The position numbers were made by a program, and so were the translations under genes. A stretch of DNA of 64,000 bases from Streptomyces sp. GESEQ-35. GTDB taxonomy: Bacteria > Actinomycetota > Actinomycetes > Streptomycetales > Streptomycetaceae. The notes below the pieces were generated by a model. The model worked only from the letters and a program-made list of their open reading frames with translations. It did no database searches and was not told the DNA's origin. This document shows positions 47,583 through 57,439 of the stretch, in pieces. The first letter of the stretch is position 1. Each line of letters starts with the position of its first letter. Location of the stretch: assembly GCF_017948485.1 (NCBI RefSeq), contig NZ_JAFFSX010000001.1, positions 682,001 to 746,000 on the forward strand. The letters are read 5' to 3'.

Positions 47583-48524
47583 ATGGCACGCGACTTCTAC
47601 GAGGTGCTCGGCGTTCCGCGCACCGCCGACCGGGACGAGATCCAGCGGGCCTACCGCACCCTGGCCCGCAAGTACCACCCCGACGTCAACAAGGACCCCG
47701 AGGCGGAGGAGCGGTTCAAGGAGGTCAATGAGGCCTTCAGCGTCCTGTCCGATCCGGAGCAGCGAGCCCGCTACGACCGCTTCGGCGAGGACTTCCGGAA
47801 GGTCCCGGAGGACTGGGAGGAGCGGGTCGGCGCCGGAGCCGGAGTCGGAGCCGGCAGCGGCTTCTGGGGGACCACCGGCGGCGGCCCCCGGGTGCGGTAC
47901 TCCACGGCGGGCTTCGGGGGCGAGGGGGTCGACGTCGAGGATCTGTTCGGCTCGCTGTTCGGCGGCGCCGGGCGGATGCGCGTGCCCGGCGCCGACCAGG
48001 AGGCCGAACTGCCGCTCACCGTCGAGGAGGCCTATCGGGGCGGCCGCCGTACAGTCACCCTCGCCGGACCGTCCGGGCAGCGGCGCTACCAGGTCGACGT
48101 ACCGCCCGGCACCACCGACGGGCAGCGCATCCGGCTGGCCGGGGAGGGCGGGCGCGGGAGCGGCGACGACGCTCCCGCCGGGGACCTGTACCTGAGGGTG
48201 CGGATCCAGCCGCACCCCGAGTTCCGCCTCGACGGCCGGGACGTCCACGTGCGGCTTCCGGTCACTCCGTGGGAGGCGGCGCTGGGCGCGACCGTGCCGG
48301 TGCCCACCCCGAGCGGTGCCACGGCGAAGGTGACCGTGCCCGCCGGGTCCTCCAGCGGACGGCGCCTGCGGCTGCGCGGCGAGGGCATGCCGGGCCCGCG
48401 CGGCGCGAACGGAGACCTGTACGCGGAGCTGCGGATCATGGTGCCGCCCCGGCTGAGCGACCGGGAGCGCGAGCTGCTGGAGGAACTTGCCGCTGTCTCC
48501 TCGTTCGACCCCAGGAGGACCTGA
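47583..48524 (+). CDS. DnaJ-type co-chaperone (CbpA/type II, no zinc finger)
   Basis: 313 residues. J-domain at 1-70 with the HPD motif at residues 32-34 (KYHPDVN); then a glycine-rich linker (about 85-130) and two C-terminal beta-sandwich domains ([40 protein letters not shown]). The four CxxCxGxG zinc motifs of classical DnaJ are absent, so this is a CbpA-like type II protein. It stimulates the DnaK ATPase. The next gene, its likely modulator CbpM, starts within its stop codon (TGATG). Confidence 0.93.
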   Translation: MARDFYEVLGVPRTADRDEIQRAYRTLARKYHPDVNKDPEAEERFKEVNEAFSVLSDPEQRARYDRFGEDFRKVPEDWEERVGAGAGVGAGSGFWGTTGGGPRVRYSTAGFGGEGVDVEDLFGSLFGGAGRMRVPGADQEAELPLTVEEAYRGGRRTVTLAGPSGQRRYQVDVPPGTTDGQRIRLAGEGGRGSGDDAPAGDLYLRVRIQPHPEFRLDGRDVHVRLPVTPWEAALGATVPVPTPSGATAKVTVPAGSSSGRRLRLRGEGMPGPRGANGDLYAELRIMVPPRLSDRERELLEELAAVSSFDPRRT

Positions 48525-48892
48525 TGACCGACCGACCGGCCGAGGCCCGCCCGTCCCACGCACGCACGACCGAGGTGGGCGTGCAGTACGCGATCGTGCC
48601 CGTGTCCAGGCTCTCCCTGGAGACCGTGGCCCGCCGCTCAGGCGTCCATCCCGACCTGATCCGTCGGTTCGTCGCCCTCGGACTGGTGGACGCCGGCCAT
48701 GACGCCTCCGGACGGCTGGTGTTCGCCCCCACGGCCCCGGCCGCCCTGGCCCGCGTCCAGCGGTTGCGCACCGGGCTGTGCCTGAACTACGCATCCATCG
48801 GTCTGGTGCTCGACCTGCTCGACCGCATCAGCCTGCTCGAAGCCGCGCTGCGGCGTGCAGGCATGAGGAGTGATCTTCCACCATGGACATGA
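48524..48892 (+). CDS. cbpM: Chaperone modulator CbpM (MerR-like)
   Basis: 122 residues, ATG overlapping the dnaJ stop. A MerR-like winged helix ([39 protein letters not shown]) is followed by [38 protein letters not shown] split as two helices. The short helical tail and position after a CbpA-type DnaJ indicate CbpM, which binds the J-domain and inhibits it, rather than the DNA-binding repressor HspR found in the standard Streptomyces dnaK operon. DNA binding cannot be excluded. It overlaps the clpB start by 10 bp. Confidence 0.82.
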   Translation: MTDRPAEARPSHARTTEVGVQYAIVPVSRLSLETVARRSGVHPDLIRRFVALGLVDAGHDASGRLVFAPTAPAALARVQRLRTGLCLNYASIGLVLDLLDRISLLEAALRRAGMRSDLPPWT

Positions 48893-51522
48893 ACCGCCTG
48901 ACCCAGAAGTCCCAGGAAGCCCTCCAGGAGGCCCAGAGCGCCGCCGGCGGCCTGGGCCACACCGAGGTCGACGGCGAGCATCTGCTGCTCGCCCTCCTCG
49001 ACCAGGAGGAGGGCCTGATCCCGCGGCTGCTGAAGCAGACGGGCACCGAGCCCAAGGAGTTGCGCGCGGCCGTACGCGAGGAGCTCTCCCGCCGGGCCAA
49101 GGTGACCGGCCCCGGCGCGGCGCCGGGCCAGGTCTTCGTCACCCAGCGCCTGGCCCGGCTGCTGGACGCGGCCGAGCGGGAGGCCAAACGCCTCAAGGAC
49201 GAGTACGTGTCCGTGGAACACCTGCTGCTGGCCCTGGCCGAGGAGGGCTCGGCGACCGCCGCCGGGCGCCTGCTGAAGGAGCACGGCGTGACCCGGGACT
49301 CCTTCCTGGGCGCGCTCACCCAGGTCCGCGGCAACCAGCGCGTGACCTCCGCCAACCCCGAGGTGGCCTACGAGGCCCTGGAGAAGTACGGCCGTGACCT
49401 GGTCGCCGAGGCCAGGGACGGCAGGCTCGATCCCGTCATCGGCCGGGACGCCGAGATCCGCCGCGTCACCCAGATCCTCAGCCGCAAGAGCAAGAACAAC
49501 CCCGTCCTGATCGGCGACCCCGGCGTCGGCAAGACCGCCATCGTGGAAGGGCTGGCCCAGCGCATCGTGCGCGGTGACGTGCCCGAAGGACTGCGCGACA
49601 AGACGGTGTTCGCCCTCGACATGGGCTCGCTCGTGGCAGGCGCCAAGTACCGCGGCGAGTTCGAGGAACGCCTCAAGGCCGTACTGAGCGAGGTCAAGGC
49701 CGCGGACGGGCGGATCCTGCTCTTCGTCGACGAGTTGCACACCGTGGTCGGCGCGGGCGCCGCCGAGGGCGCGATGGACGCGGGCAACATGCTCAAGCCC
49801 ATGCTGGCGCGCGGCGAACTGCACATGATCGGCGCGACCACCCTGGACGAGTACCGGCAGCACATCGAGAAGGACGCCGCCCTGGAACGCCGCTTCCAGC
49901 AGGTATTGGTCGACGAACCCAGCGTGGAGGACACCATCTCCATCCTGCGCGGCCTGCGTGAACGCCTGGAGGTCTTCCACGGTGTCAAGATCCAGGACAC
50001 CTCGCTGGTCGCGGCGGCGACGCTCTCCCACCGGTACATCACCGACCGGTTCCTGCCCGACAAGGCCATCGACCTCGTCGACGAGGCGTGTGCCCGGCTG
50101 CGTACGGAAATCGACTCCATGCCCGCCGAACTCGACGAGATCACCCGCCGGGTGACCCGGCTGGAGATCGAGGAGGCGGCTCTGTCCAAGGAGACCGACC
50201 CCGCCAGCAAGTCCCGCCTGGAGGAACTGCGCAAGGAACTGGCCGACCTGCGCGGCGAGGCCGACGCCAAACACGCCCAGTGGGAGGCCGAACGGCAGGC
50301 GATCCGCCGCGTGCAGGAACTGCGCCAGGAACTGGAGCAGGTCCGCCACGAGGCGGAGGAGGCCGAACGCGCCTACGACCTCAACCGCGCCGCCGAACTC
50401 CGCTACGGCCGCCTCCAGGACCTGGAGCGCCGACTCGCCGCGGAAGAGGAGCAACTGGCCGCCAAACAAGGGCAGAACCGACTGCTGCGCGAGGTCGTCA
50501 CCGAGGAGGAGATCGCCGAGATCGTCGCCGCCTGGACCGGCATCCCCGTCGCCCGCCTCCAGGAGGGCGAACGCGAGAAACTGCTACGCCTCGACGAGAT
50601 CCTGCGCGAGCGCGTCATCGGCCAGGACGAGGCCGTCAAGCTCGTCGCCGACGCCATCATCCGCGCCCGGTCCGGCATCCGCGACCCGCGCCGCCCGATC
50701 GGCTCGTTCATCTTCCTCGGCCCCACCGGCGTCGGGAAGACCGAGCTGGCCAAGACCCTCGCCCGGGCCCTGTTCGACTCCGAGGAGAACATGGTCCGCC
50801 TCGACATGAGCGAGTACCAGGAGCGGCACACCGTCAGCCGGCTCATGGGGGCCCCGCCCGGATACGTCGGCTACGAGGAGGGCGGCCAGCTCACCGAGGC
50901 CGTACGCCGCAAGCCGTACTCCGTTGTGCTGTTCGACGAGATCGAGAAGGCGCACACCGATGTCTTCAACACCCTGCTCCAGATCCTCGATGACGGCCGC
51001 ATCACCGATGCTCAGGGCCGCACCGTCGACTTCCGCAACACCGTGATCATCATGACGTCCAACATCGGCTCCGAGCACCTCCTCGACGGCGCCACCGCCG
51101 AGGGTGAGATCAAGCCGGACGCCCGCGCCCTGGTCATGGGCGAGCTGCGCGGGCACTTCCGCCCGGAGTTCCTCAACCGCGTCGACGACATCGTGCTGTT
51201 CAAGCCGCTCGGTGAGCTTCAGATCGAGCGGATCGTGGAGCTTCAGTTCGACGAGCTGCGGCAGCGGGTCGCCGAACGCCGCATCACCATCGAACTCACC
51301 GAAGCGGCCCGGGAGTTGATCGCCCACCAGGGCTACGACCCGGTGTACGGAGCCCGGCCGCTGCGCCGCTACATCTCCCACGAGGTCGAGACGCTGGTCG
51401 GGCGCGCCCTGCTGCGCGGCGACGTCCAGGACGGCGCGAAGGTCCGTGTCGACGCCGAGCACGCAGAGTTGGTGGTCACCTACGACCAGCCCGAGGACGT
51501 GAAGGGAGCGCGGGCGGCATGA
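48883..51522 (+). CDS. clpB: ATP-dependent disaggregase ClpB (Hsp100)
   Basis: 879 residues. N-domain (1-145, two Clp repeats: [37 protein letters not shown]); AAA1 with Walker A GDPGVGKT at about 211-218; a long coiled-coil middle domain (about 410-525, rich in E/R, e.g. [20 protein letters not shown]); AAA2 with GPTGVGKT at about 613-620; C-terminal domain to 879. The pore tyrosine loops [10 protein letters not shown] and [13 protein letters not shown] are present, and the ClpP-binding IGL loop is absent. It extracts polypeptides from aggregates together with DnaK. The stop overlaps the thioredoxin ATG. Confidence 0.97.
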   Translation: MDMNRLTQKSQEALQEAQSAAGGLGHTEVDGEHLLLALLDQEEGLIPRLLKQTGTEPKELRAAVREELSRRAKVTGPGAAPGQVFVTQRLARLLDAAEREAKRLKDEYVSVEHLLLALAEEGSATAAGRLLKEHGVTRDSFLGALTQVRGNQRVTSANPEVAYEALEKYGRDLVAEARDGRLDPVIGRDAEIRRVTQILSRKSKNNPVLIGDPGVGKTAIVEGLAQRIVRGDVPEGLRDKTVFALDMGSLVAGAKYRGEFEERLKAVLSEVKAADGRILLFVDELHTVVGAGAAEGAMDAGNMLKPMLARGELHMIGATTLDEYRQHIEKDAALERRFQQVLVDEPSVEDTISILRGLRERLEVFHGVKIQDTSLVAAATLSHRYITDRFLPDKAIDLVDEACARLRTEIDSMPAELDEITRRVTRLEIEEAALSKETDPASKSRLEELRKELADLRGEADAKHAQWEAERQAIRRVQELRQELEQVRHEAEEAERAYDLNRAAELRYGRLQDLERRLAAEEEQLAAKQGQNRLLREVVTEEEIAEIVAAWTGIPVARLQEGEREKLLRLDEILRERVIGQDEAVKLVADAIIRARSGIRDPRRPIGSFIFLGPTGVGKTELAKTLARALFDSEENMVRLDMSEYQERHTVSRLMGAPPGYVGYEEGGQLTEAVRRKPYSVVLFDEIEKAHTDVFNTLLQILDDGRITDAQGRTVDFRNTVIIMTSNIGSEHLLDGATAEGEIKPDARALVMGELRGHFRPEFLNRVDDIVLFKPLGELQIERIVELQFDELRQRVAERRITIELTEAARELIAHQGYDPVYGARPLRRYISHEVETLVGRALLRGDVQDGAKVRVDAEHAELVVTYDQPEDVKGARAA

Positions 51523-51977
51523 GTACCGTGCAAGCCACCAACGTCACCTGCCCGCACTGCGGGCGCACCAACCGGGTACCCGTGGCCGCCGAGGGCCGCC
51601 CCAGGTGCGGCAACTGCAAGCAGCCTCTTCCGTGGATGGCCGACGCGGGCGACGACGACTTCACCGAGGTCGTCGAGCAGGCCACCGTGCCCGTCGTCGT
51701 CGACCTGTGGGCCACCTGGTGCGGCCCCTGCCGCATGGTGAGCCCCGCGCTGGAGAAGGTCGCCGCCGATCTCGCGGGAAAGATCAAGCTGGTCAAGGTC
51801 GACATCGACAAGAACCCGCGCCTGGCGCGGCGGTTCGAGGTCCAGGCCGTACCGACGCTGCTGGTCCTCGACAAAGGACAGACCATCGCCCGGCAGTCGG
51901 GTGCCGCACCTGCCCCTGCCCTGCGGCGGTGGGTGGAGCAGTCGATCGCGGGCCGCGAACCGGCCGGGAAAGGGTGA
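51519..51977 (+). CDS. Thioredoxin with N-terminal zinc ribbon (Trx2/TrxC type)
   Basis: 152 residues, ATGA overlap with clpB. A zinc ribbon formed by C11, C14, C30 and C33 (CPHCGRTNR and RCGNCK) precedes the thioredoxin fold with W67-C68-G69-P70-C71. This matches the TrxC/Trx2 type of E. coli, a stress-linked reductant for disulfides. Its place between clpB and a thioredoxin-reductase-like gene makes thiol repair of unfolded proteins a likely role. Confidence 0.95.
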   Translation: MSTVQATNVTCPHCGRTNRVPVAAEGRPRCGNCKQPLPWMADAGDDDFTEVVEQATVPVVVDLWATWCGPCRMVSPALEKVAADLAGKIKLVKVDIDKNPRLARRFEVQAVPTLLVLDKGQTIARQSGAAPAPALRRWVEQSIAGREPAGKG

Positions 51978-51983
51978 TCGGCC

Positions 51984-52244
51984 ATGACCGTACGAACCGA
52001 CCCCCATCTCGCCCTCGTACGCCCCGTCACGCCGCGCGCCCCGGGGTGCGAGGAATGCCTGGCCACACGTTCCCCCTGGGTCCACCTCAGGCTCTGCCTG
52101 ACCTGCGGCCACGTCGGCTGCTGCGATTCCTCGCCGAACCGGCACGCCCGCCGTCACGCCGCCGCCGACGGCCATCCGATCGTGGCGTCGCTGGAGCCCG
52201 GCGAGGACTGGCGGTGGTGCTTCGTCCACGAGGCGCTCGTGTGA
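51984..52244 (+). CDS. UBP-type zinc finger protein
   Basis: 86 residues. The Cys/His spacing CEECLATRSPWVHLRLCLTC, GHVGCCDSSPNRHARRH and DGHPIVASLEP, with C-terminal WCFVHEALV, is that of a ZnF-UBP domain, known in eukaryotes for binding the free C-terminus of ubiquitin. Bacterial versions are small stand-alone proteins often next to thioredoxin-reductase-like genes; their ligand is unknown. It lies 6 bp after trx and overlaps the next gene (TGATG). Confidence 0.88.
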   Translation: MTVRTDPHLALVRPVTPRAPGCEECLATRSPWVHLRLCLTCGHVGCCDSSPNRHARRHAAADGHPIVASLEPGEDWRWCFVHEALV

Positions 52245-54025
52245 TGCCCGGCGACGAGACGCGGCCGGGCGCAGCGCCGGTGCCGGACGAGGCGGAGGAG
52301 AGCGTCCCCTTCGAGACCCCCGACATCTACGGCGCCTATCCCCGCCTGTCGGACGACCAGATGGCCCGTCTGGCGCAGCACGGCCGGCGGCGCACGGTCG
52401 ACGCCGGTGACGTCCTGATCCGGGAGGGGGAGCGGTGCGAGACGTTCTACGTCGTCCTCAGTGGCTCGATCGCCATCGTCGAGGGCTACGGCACGCCCGA
52501 TGAACACCTGCTGCGGGTGCACGGTCCTGGCCGCTTCATCGGCGAACTCGGCCTCCTGAACGGACAGGTGGCCTTCTACGCCGCCGTGGTCAGGGAGCCC
52601 GGCGAGGTCCTCGCCCTGTCGATGGATCAGCTGCGTGACCTGGTGACCCGGGACTCCGTCCTTGGTGATGTGGTGCTTCGCGCCTGCCTGGGCCGCCGTG
52701 CCCTGCTCGTCGGGCAGGGCGCCGGTTTCCGCATCATCGGCTCGCGCTACTCGCCCGACACCCGGCGGCTGCGCGAGTTCGCCGCCCGCAACCGGCTGCC
52801 GCACCGCTGGATCGACCTGGAGACGGACGAGGAGGCCGAGGCGCTGCTGCGCCGCTTCGCGGTCGGTCCGGAGCAGACGCCGCTGGTGATCTGGCGGAAC
52901 ACGAGCCTGCTGCGCAATCCGAGCAACGCCGAACTGGCCCGGTTGATCGGCCTGCCGCCCCTGCCGTCGGGCAACGGCCGCGGCGATCTCCTCATCGTCG
53001 GCTCCGGTCCGGCCGGTCTCGCCGCCGCGGTGAACGCCGCCTCGGAGGGCCTCGGCACGACCGTGGTCGAGGCGATGGCCACCGGCGGCCAGGCCGGGAC
53101 GTCGTCCCGCATCGACAACTGCTTCGGCTTCCCCTCCGGCATCTCCGGCGCCGAACTCACCGAGCGCGCGGTGCTCCAGGCGGGCAAGTTCGGCGCCCGG
53201 ATCAGCGTCCCTGCGGAGGCGGCCCGGCTCGAACGGCGGGACGGCCACTACGCCGTCGGGTTCGCCGACGGCAGCGAGATCACCGCCCGTACCGTCGTCC
53301 TGGCCACCGGCGCCCGCTACCGCCGCCTCCATGTGCCCGGCATCGAGCCGTTGGAGGGCGCGAGCGTCCACTACTCGGCGACCGTCTACGAGGCCCAGCA
53401 GTGCCGTACCGACCCGGTGGCGGTGGTCGGCGGCGGCAACTCCGCAGGGCAGGCCGCGCTCTTCCTGGCCGGGTACTCACCGCAGGTGTATCTGCTCGTC
53501 CGTGGGCCGAGCCTCAACGCGCACATGTCCCGCTACCTGATCGATCAGATCGAGCGCCACCCGTGGGTGCGCGTGTGGCTGCACACCGAGGTGACCGAGG
53601 CACTCGGCGACAAGGCGCTGGAAGCAGTCACCGTGGTCGACCACCGTACGGGCGAGCACCACCAACTCGCGGCGCGGGCCCTGTTCGTCTTCACCGGCGC
53701 AGACCCTCACACCGATTGGCTGTCCGGCGCGCTCGCCCTCGACGCGCGCGGCTACGTGCTCACCGGCGCGGAGGCGCAGGCATGCTCCGTTCCCGAGCTG
53801 TGGCAGAGCCAGGGCCGCGACTGCCTGACGTTGGAGACCAGCCTGCCCGGCGTCTTCGCCGCCGGCGACGTACGCAGCGGCTCGGTGAAGCGCGTGGCCT
53901 CCGCGGTCGGCGAAGGCGCGATGAGCATCCACTTCGTGCACCGCTACCTGGGCCACGCGGCCGCGCCCGGCGGCACCGACAGCTCCCCTCACACCCGTCC
54001 GAAGGAGTCCGCTTGGCTCGCATGA
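52244..54025 (+). CDS. Cyclic-nucleotide-binding domain fused to thioredoxin-reductase-like flavoprotein
   Basis: 593 residues. Residues about 33-150 form a cNMP-binding domain (GDVLIREGERCETFYVVLSG, GPGRFIGELGLLNGQ). A thioredoxin-fold-like linker (about 165-235, RRLREFAARNRLPHRWIDLE) follows, then an FAD/NAD module (LIVGSGPAGLAAAVNAASEG near 250, VVGGGNSAGQAA, AGDVRSGSVKRVASAVGEGA). The redox-active CATC of thioredoxin reductase is replaced by S378-A-T-V381, so direct dithiol transfer is unlikely by the classic route. It follows trx and a UBP zinc finger, so it may sense a nucleotide and pass electrons by another path. Confidence 0.92.
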   Translation: MPGDETRPGAAPVPDEAEESVPFETPDIYGAYPRLSDDQMARLAQHGRRRTVDAGDVLIREGERCETFYVVLSGSIAIVEGYGTPDEHLLRVHGPGRFIGELGLLNGQVAFYAAVVREPGEVLALSMDQLRDLVTRDSVLGDVVLRACLGRRALLVGQGAGFRIIGSRYSPDTRRLREFAARNRLPHRWIDLETDEEAEALLRRFAVGPEQTPLVIWRNTSLLRNPSNAELARLIGLPPLPSGNGRGDLLIVGSGPAGLAAAVNAASEGLGTTVVEAMATGGQAGTSSRIDNCFGFPSGISGAELTERAVLQAGKFGARISVPAEAARLERRDGHYAVGFADGSEITARTVVLATGARYRRLHVPGIEPLEGASVHYSATVYEAQQCRTDPVAVVGGGNSAGQAALFLAGYSPQVYLLVRGPSLNAHMSRYLIDQIERHPWVRVWLHTEVTEALGDKALEAVTVVDHRTGEHHQLAARALFVFTGADPHTDWLSGALALDARGYVLTGAEAQACSVPELWQSQGRDCLTLETSLPGVFAAGDVRSGSVKRVASAVGEGAMSIHFVHRYLGHAAAPGGTDSSPHTRPKESAWLA

Positions 54026-54066
54026 CACCCAGCGGGCGACGAGATCACGAGAAGGAGAAGGAGGCG

Positions 54067-54570
54067 ATGGGAATGACCACGCCCGTCCGGCGCCACCGCG
54101 GTGGCGCAATGCAGGACAGGCCTCTTGGCTGGGCACGCAATCCGCTGACGGAGTTCGACCAACTGCTCAGCGAGATGAGCGGACTGATCGAATCCACGGT
54201 GGGAGGCGCTGCTCCCGCAGTCGCCTGGACACCCCTGGCGGATGTCACGGAGTCCGACGACGCCTTCCACGTCGAGATCGAACTCCCCGGCGTCAAGAGC
54301 AAGGACATCAACGCCGAAGCGAACGGCCAGGAGCTGGTGGTCACCGGAGAGATCAAGGAGAAGGAACGCAAAGGCGTCCTGCGCCGGAGCACCCGCCGCA
54401 CCGGAGCCTTCGAGTACCGGCTGCGGCTCCCCGGGGAGATCGACACCGAAAAGATCAATGCGCAGATGTCGGACGGGGTGCTCACCATCACCGTCCCCAA
54501 GGCCGAGGTCACAAAGCCCCGGCACGTCGAGATCAGCGAGACGAGTGAAAGCACCGAGACCGGCGGCTGA
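54067..54570 (+). CDS. Small heat shock protein Hsp20 (second copy)
   Basis: 167 residues from the ATG at 54067 with a GGAGAAGGAGG track upstream. The N-terminal arm (WARNPLTEFDQLLSEMSGLI) precedes a well-conserved alpha-crystallin domain: TESDDAFHVEIELPGVKSKD, INAEANGQELVVTGEIKEKE, FEYRLRLPGEIDTEKINAQM, and DGVLTITVPKAE. It closes the co-directional block that starts at dnaK and would hold clients for DnaK and ClpB. It is longer and only distantly similar to the Hsp20 at 41874-42296. Confidence 0.95.
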   Translation: MGMTTPVRRHRGGAMQDRPLGWARNPLTEFDQLLSEMSGLIESTVGGAAPAVAWTPLADVTESDDAFHVEIELPGVKSKDINAEANGQELVVTGEIKEKERKGVLRRSTRRTGAFEYRLRLPGEIDTEKINAQMSDGVLTITVPKAEVTKPRHVEISETSESTETGG

Positions 54571-54673
54571 GACGCGAACGCCGCGGTTCCGGGCACCCGT
54601 CCGGCACCGCGGCCGGCCCGGCGAGGCTCGACACCCGGGGTGACTCATGAACGACGTCCCGTGTCACAACCCC

Positions 54674-54955
54674 TCACGGCGGCGGAGACTCGGCACGCGG
54701 CTCCCCACCGGCTTCCTTTCGGCGCCGCAGCCGCCAGGCGCGCAGCAGCCGAAGGGGGAGCAGGCCCAGCGGTGCTCTCCGGCCCATGTCCGCCTGGTCC
54801 TCGCGGTCGAATGCCCGTGCGTAACGCTCGGCGTCCTGGGCCGTCGGATATCGCTTGCTGCCCTCCGCTCCGCACCCACGCGCGCAGTGCCAGAGCATCG
54901 TGTCGCCCTCATGAAGAAAGCGAAAACGGTGTCCCAGAAGGTGGCAGCGCAGCAC
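54674..54955 (-). CDS. Small hypothetical protein with Cys/His pair (possible zinc ribbon)
   Basis: 93 residues from a GTG preceded by GGGTGG. RCHLLGHRFRFLHEGDTMLW is followed by HCARGCGAEGSKRYPTAQDA and ERYARAFDREDQADMGRR, ending in a basic, leucine/arginine-rich tail. C, H, C and C could bind zinc. It is the only antisense gene in the 45-57 kb block and its codon positions show strong GC bias at third positions. I recognise the pattern as a small conserved actinobacterial protein but know no function. Confidence 0.68.
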   Translation of the reverse strand: MLRCHLLGHRFRFLHEGDTMLWHCARGCGAEGSKRYPTAQDAERYARAFDREDQADMGRRAPLGLLPLRLLRAWRLRRRKEAGGEPRAESPPP

Positions 54956-55044
54956 AGCAGACCACCCTATGCGGACCGGCCCATTCCGGCCCGTTCTGCC
55001 CCTCTCCAGGCAACAGCCCATGGCCCTGATCGAGGAGGCATGGC

Positions 55045-56976
55045 ATGACCACCACCGCCGAGCTCGGTGTCGTCACCACCAAGGTCCCCGCCCGGCTTGA
55101 CCGGCTGCCGTGGTCCCCATTCCATTGGCGGATCGTGATCGGTCTGGGAACCGTCTGGATTCTGGACGGACTCGAAGTGACGATCGTCGGGGCGGTTGCC
55201 GCCCGTATGACCGAGCCGGGCAGCGGCATCAACCTGACCAGCGCCGACATAGGCACTGCCGCCGCCATCTACGTCGCAGGCGCATGTGCGGGCGCTCTCC
55301 TGTTCGGGAGGCTCACCGACCGCTACGGGCGCAAGAAGCTGTTCATGCTCACGCTCGGCATCTACATCCTCGCCACCGTCGCGACCGCGTTCGCCCATGA
55401 CCCCTGGTACCTGTACCTTGCCCGATTCATCACCGGTATGGGCATCGGCGGGGAGTATGCCGCGATCAACTCGGCCATCGACGAGCTGATTCCTGCCCGC
55501 AACCGCGGGCAGGTGGATCTGGCCATCAACGGCAGCTATTGGATCGGTGCGGCGCTCGGCAGCCTGGTCGCCGTGCTGCTTCTCAACGAGGGGCTGCTGG
55601 CAGCCGACCTCGGCTGGCGGCTGGCCTTCGGCCTGGGCGGCATTCTGGGCCTGGGCATCATGCTGGTACGCCGCCATGTGCCGGAGAGCCCGCGCTGGCT
55701 GTTCATCCACGGGCATCAAGCCGAGGCCGAACGCATCGTCGACCGGATCGAGGCCGAGGTGCGCCAGGAGACCGGCCGTGAGCTGCCGGAACCGGGCGAG
55801 GCGGTCACCGTACGGCAGCGCGACGTCATCCCGTTCACGGAGATCGCCGGCGTGGCCCTGCGGCGGTACCCGCGTCGCGCCGTTCTCGGTCTGGCGCTCT
55901 TCGTCGGGCAGGCGTTCCTGTACAACGCGATCGTCTTCGACCTGGGCACGATCCTGAACGGCTTCTTCGACATCGGCTCCGGCTCGATCCCCTACTTCCT
56001 TGTCCTCTTCGCGATCGCCAACTTCCTCGGACCACTCCTTCTCGGCCGGCTCTTCGACACCGTTGGCAGAAAGCCGATGATCGCGGGCACCTACTTCGGC
56101 TCGGCAGTCGTGGCAGCCGTCCTCGCCGTCCTGCTGATCAACGGCTCCCTGACGACATGGTCGTTCTTCCTTCTGGTCTCGCTGACCTTTTTCGTCGCGT
56201 CCGCGGGAGCGAGCTCGGCCTACCTGACGGTGAGCGAGGTCTTCCCCATGGAGACCCGAGCCCTGTCCATCTCGCTGTTCTTCGCGATCGGCACGGCCGT
56301 GGGCGGAATCACCGGCCCGCTTCTGTTCGGCCACCTGATTCACAGTGGCGAGGCCGACCTGGTGGCCATCGGCTTCCTCGTCGGAGCGGCAGCAATGGCG
56401 TTGGGCGGGGTGGCCGAGGTCTTCTTCGGTGTCCGGGCCGAACAGCAGTCCCTGGAGAACATCGCCCGGCCGCTCACCGCTGAGGAAGCCGAAGCAGCCT
56501 GGCGCAACGAGCCCGCCCCACAGGACGGACGAGACCGCCTGCGGCCCGCGCACGTCCGGCAGGCCGCGCACGAGCGGGAACGGCGGATCGCCGACCGCAC
56601 CGCACGCCGCCAGGAGCGGGAGCGAGCCGGAGCCCGCCGCTACCGCCCGGGCACCGGACCGGGCAGCACCCTGTACTCGCCGGGGATGGCCGGCACCGCG
56701 GGCACGGCAAGCCGTACGTCCGCCATGGCCGAACAACGCCTCGACGAAGAGATCGAACAGATCACCCACACGCTCCAAGAAGCCGGCCCGACCAGCCGCG
56801 ACCGACTCGAACAGGCCGTGGGCGGCCGTTCCTGGGGCCCCGGGCGCTTCCGCCGTGCCCTGCGTGAGTCCGAGCGGGAGTCCCGGGCCAAGAGCCTTGC
56901 GAACGGCAGCTACGCGCCGGCGGACGGACCCGGACGGCACGACAGCGCACCGGGCGACCCCGATGACCAGCGGTGA
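55045..56976 (+). CDS. MFS transporter (sugar-porter/organic-acid type) with long cytosolic C-terminal tail
   Basis: 643 residues from ATG with GAGGAGG upstream. Twelve hydrophobic segments with MFS signatures: WILDGLEVTIVGAV, GRLTDRYGRKKLFML, GMGIGGEYAAINSAIDELIP, RRHVPESPRWLFIHG and GRLFDTVGRKP. The pattern suits sugar or organic-acid symporters. From about residue 465 a hydrophilic, arginine/glutamate-rich tail of 180 residues follows (HVRQAAHERERRIADRTARR, MAEQRLDEEIEQITHTLQEA), including a likely coiled coil. Such a tail is unusual for the family. The substrate is unknown. Confidence 0.9.
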   Translation: MTTTAELGVVTTKVPARLDRLPWSPFHWRIVIGLGTVWILDGLEVTIVGAVAARMTEPGSGINLTSADIGTAAAIYVAGACAGALLFGRLTDRYGRKKLFMLTLGIYILATVATAFAHDPWYLYLARFITGMGIGGEYAAINSAIDELIPARNRGQVDLAINGSYWIGAALGSLVAVLLLNEGLLAADLGWRLAFGLGGILGLGIMLVRRHVPESPRWLFIHGHQAEAERIVDRIEAEVRQETGRELPEPGEAVTVRQRDVIPFTEIAGVALRRYPRRAVLGLALFVGQAFLYNAIVFDLGTILNGFFDIGSGSIPYFLVLFAIANFLGPLLLGRLFDTVGRKPMIAGTYFGSAVVAAVLAVLLINGSLTTWSFFLLVSLTFFVASAGASSAYLTVSEVFPMETRALSISLFFAIGTAVGGITGPLLFGHLIHSGEADLVAIGFLVGAAAMALGGVAEVFFGVRAEQQSLENIARPLTAEEAEAAWRNEPAPQDGRDRLRPAHVRQAAHERERRIADRTARRQERERAGARRYRPGTGPGSTLYSPGMAGTAGTASRTSAMAEQRLDEEIEQITHTLQEAGPTSRDRLEQAVGGRSWGPGRFRRALRESERESRAKSLANGSYAPADGPGRHDSAPGDPDDQR

Positions 56977-57002
56977 CCGGAGCGGGCAGAAGGAAGGCAG
57001 CG

Positions 57003-57395
57003 ATGAAATACGACGGATTCCTCGCCCGTGTACGCGAGCTGGGCGAATACAACGACCAGGACGAAGCCGCGGACGTCACCAACGCCGTGCTGGAAGTGCT
57101 GGCCCAACGGATCAGCCCGGGAGAGGTCAAGGACCTCGCATCCCAGCTGCCCGGCCCACTGGGACAGGTCCTGAACCATGCCACGCCGCAGCAGGCGAAG
57201 AGCTTCGGGATCGAGGAGTTCTACCGCCGGGTCGCCGAGCGCACCCACGCCCGGCCGCGTACGGCGCAGTGGGACGCCAGCGCGGTCCTCACCACCGTTG
57301 CCGACGCTGTCACCGGCGGAGAGCTGAATCAGATCATCAGCCAACTCCCCTCCAGTTACGCGGTCCTGTTCGGCAAGGCCGACCTCGCGGACTGA
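57003..57395 (+). CDS. DUF2267 domain protein
   Basis: 130 residues from the ATG with AGGAAGG upstream. MKYDGFLARVRELGEYNDQD, then AVLEVLAQRISPGEVKDLAS and LPSSYAVLFGKADLAD match the DUF2267 family, and its ends match its paralog at 41387-41779. It is 26 bp after the MFS gene and likely in the same operon. The family is all helical and its role unknown. Confidence 0.88.
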   Translation: MKYDGFLARVRELGEYNDQDEAADVTNAVLEVLAQRISPGEVKDLASQLPGPLGQVLNHATPQQAKSFGIEEFYRRVAERTHARPRTAQWDASAVLTTVADAVTGGELNQIISQLPSSYAVLFGKADLAD

Positions 57396-57439
57396 GCCCG
57401 TGAGGCGCCCAGAACGAAAGGCCCACGAAAAATGGTTGA

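Noticed and set aside
48524..48892. Annotation as HspR
   Set aside because: The C-terminal helices and position after a zinc-less DnaJ match CbpM better, and no HAIR repeat is seen upstream of dnaK.
48787..50469. A 560-residue open frame antisense to clpB
   Set aside because: No recognisable domain; it is a shadow of a clear ClpB gene.
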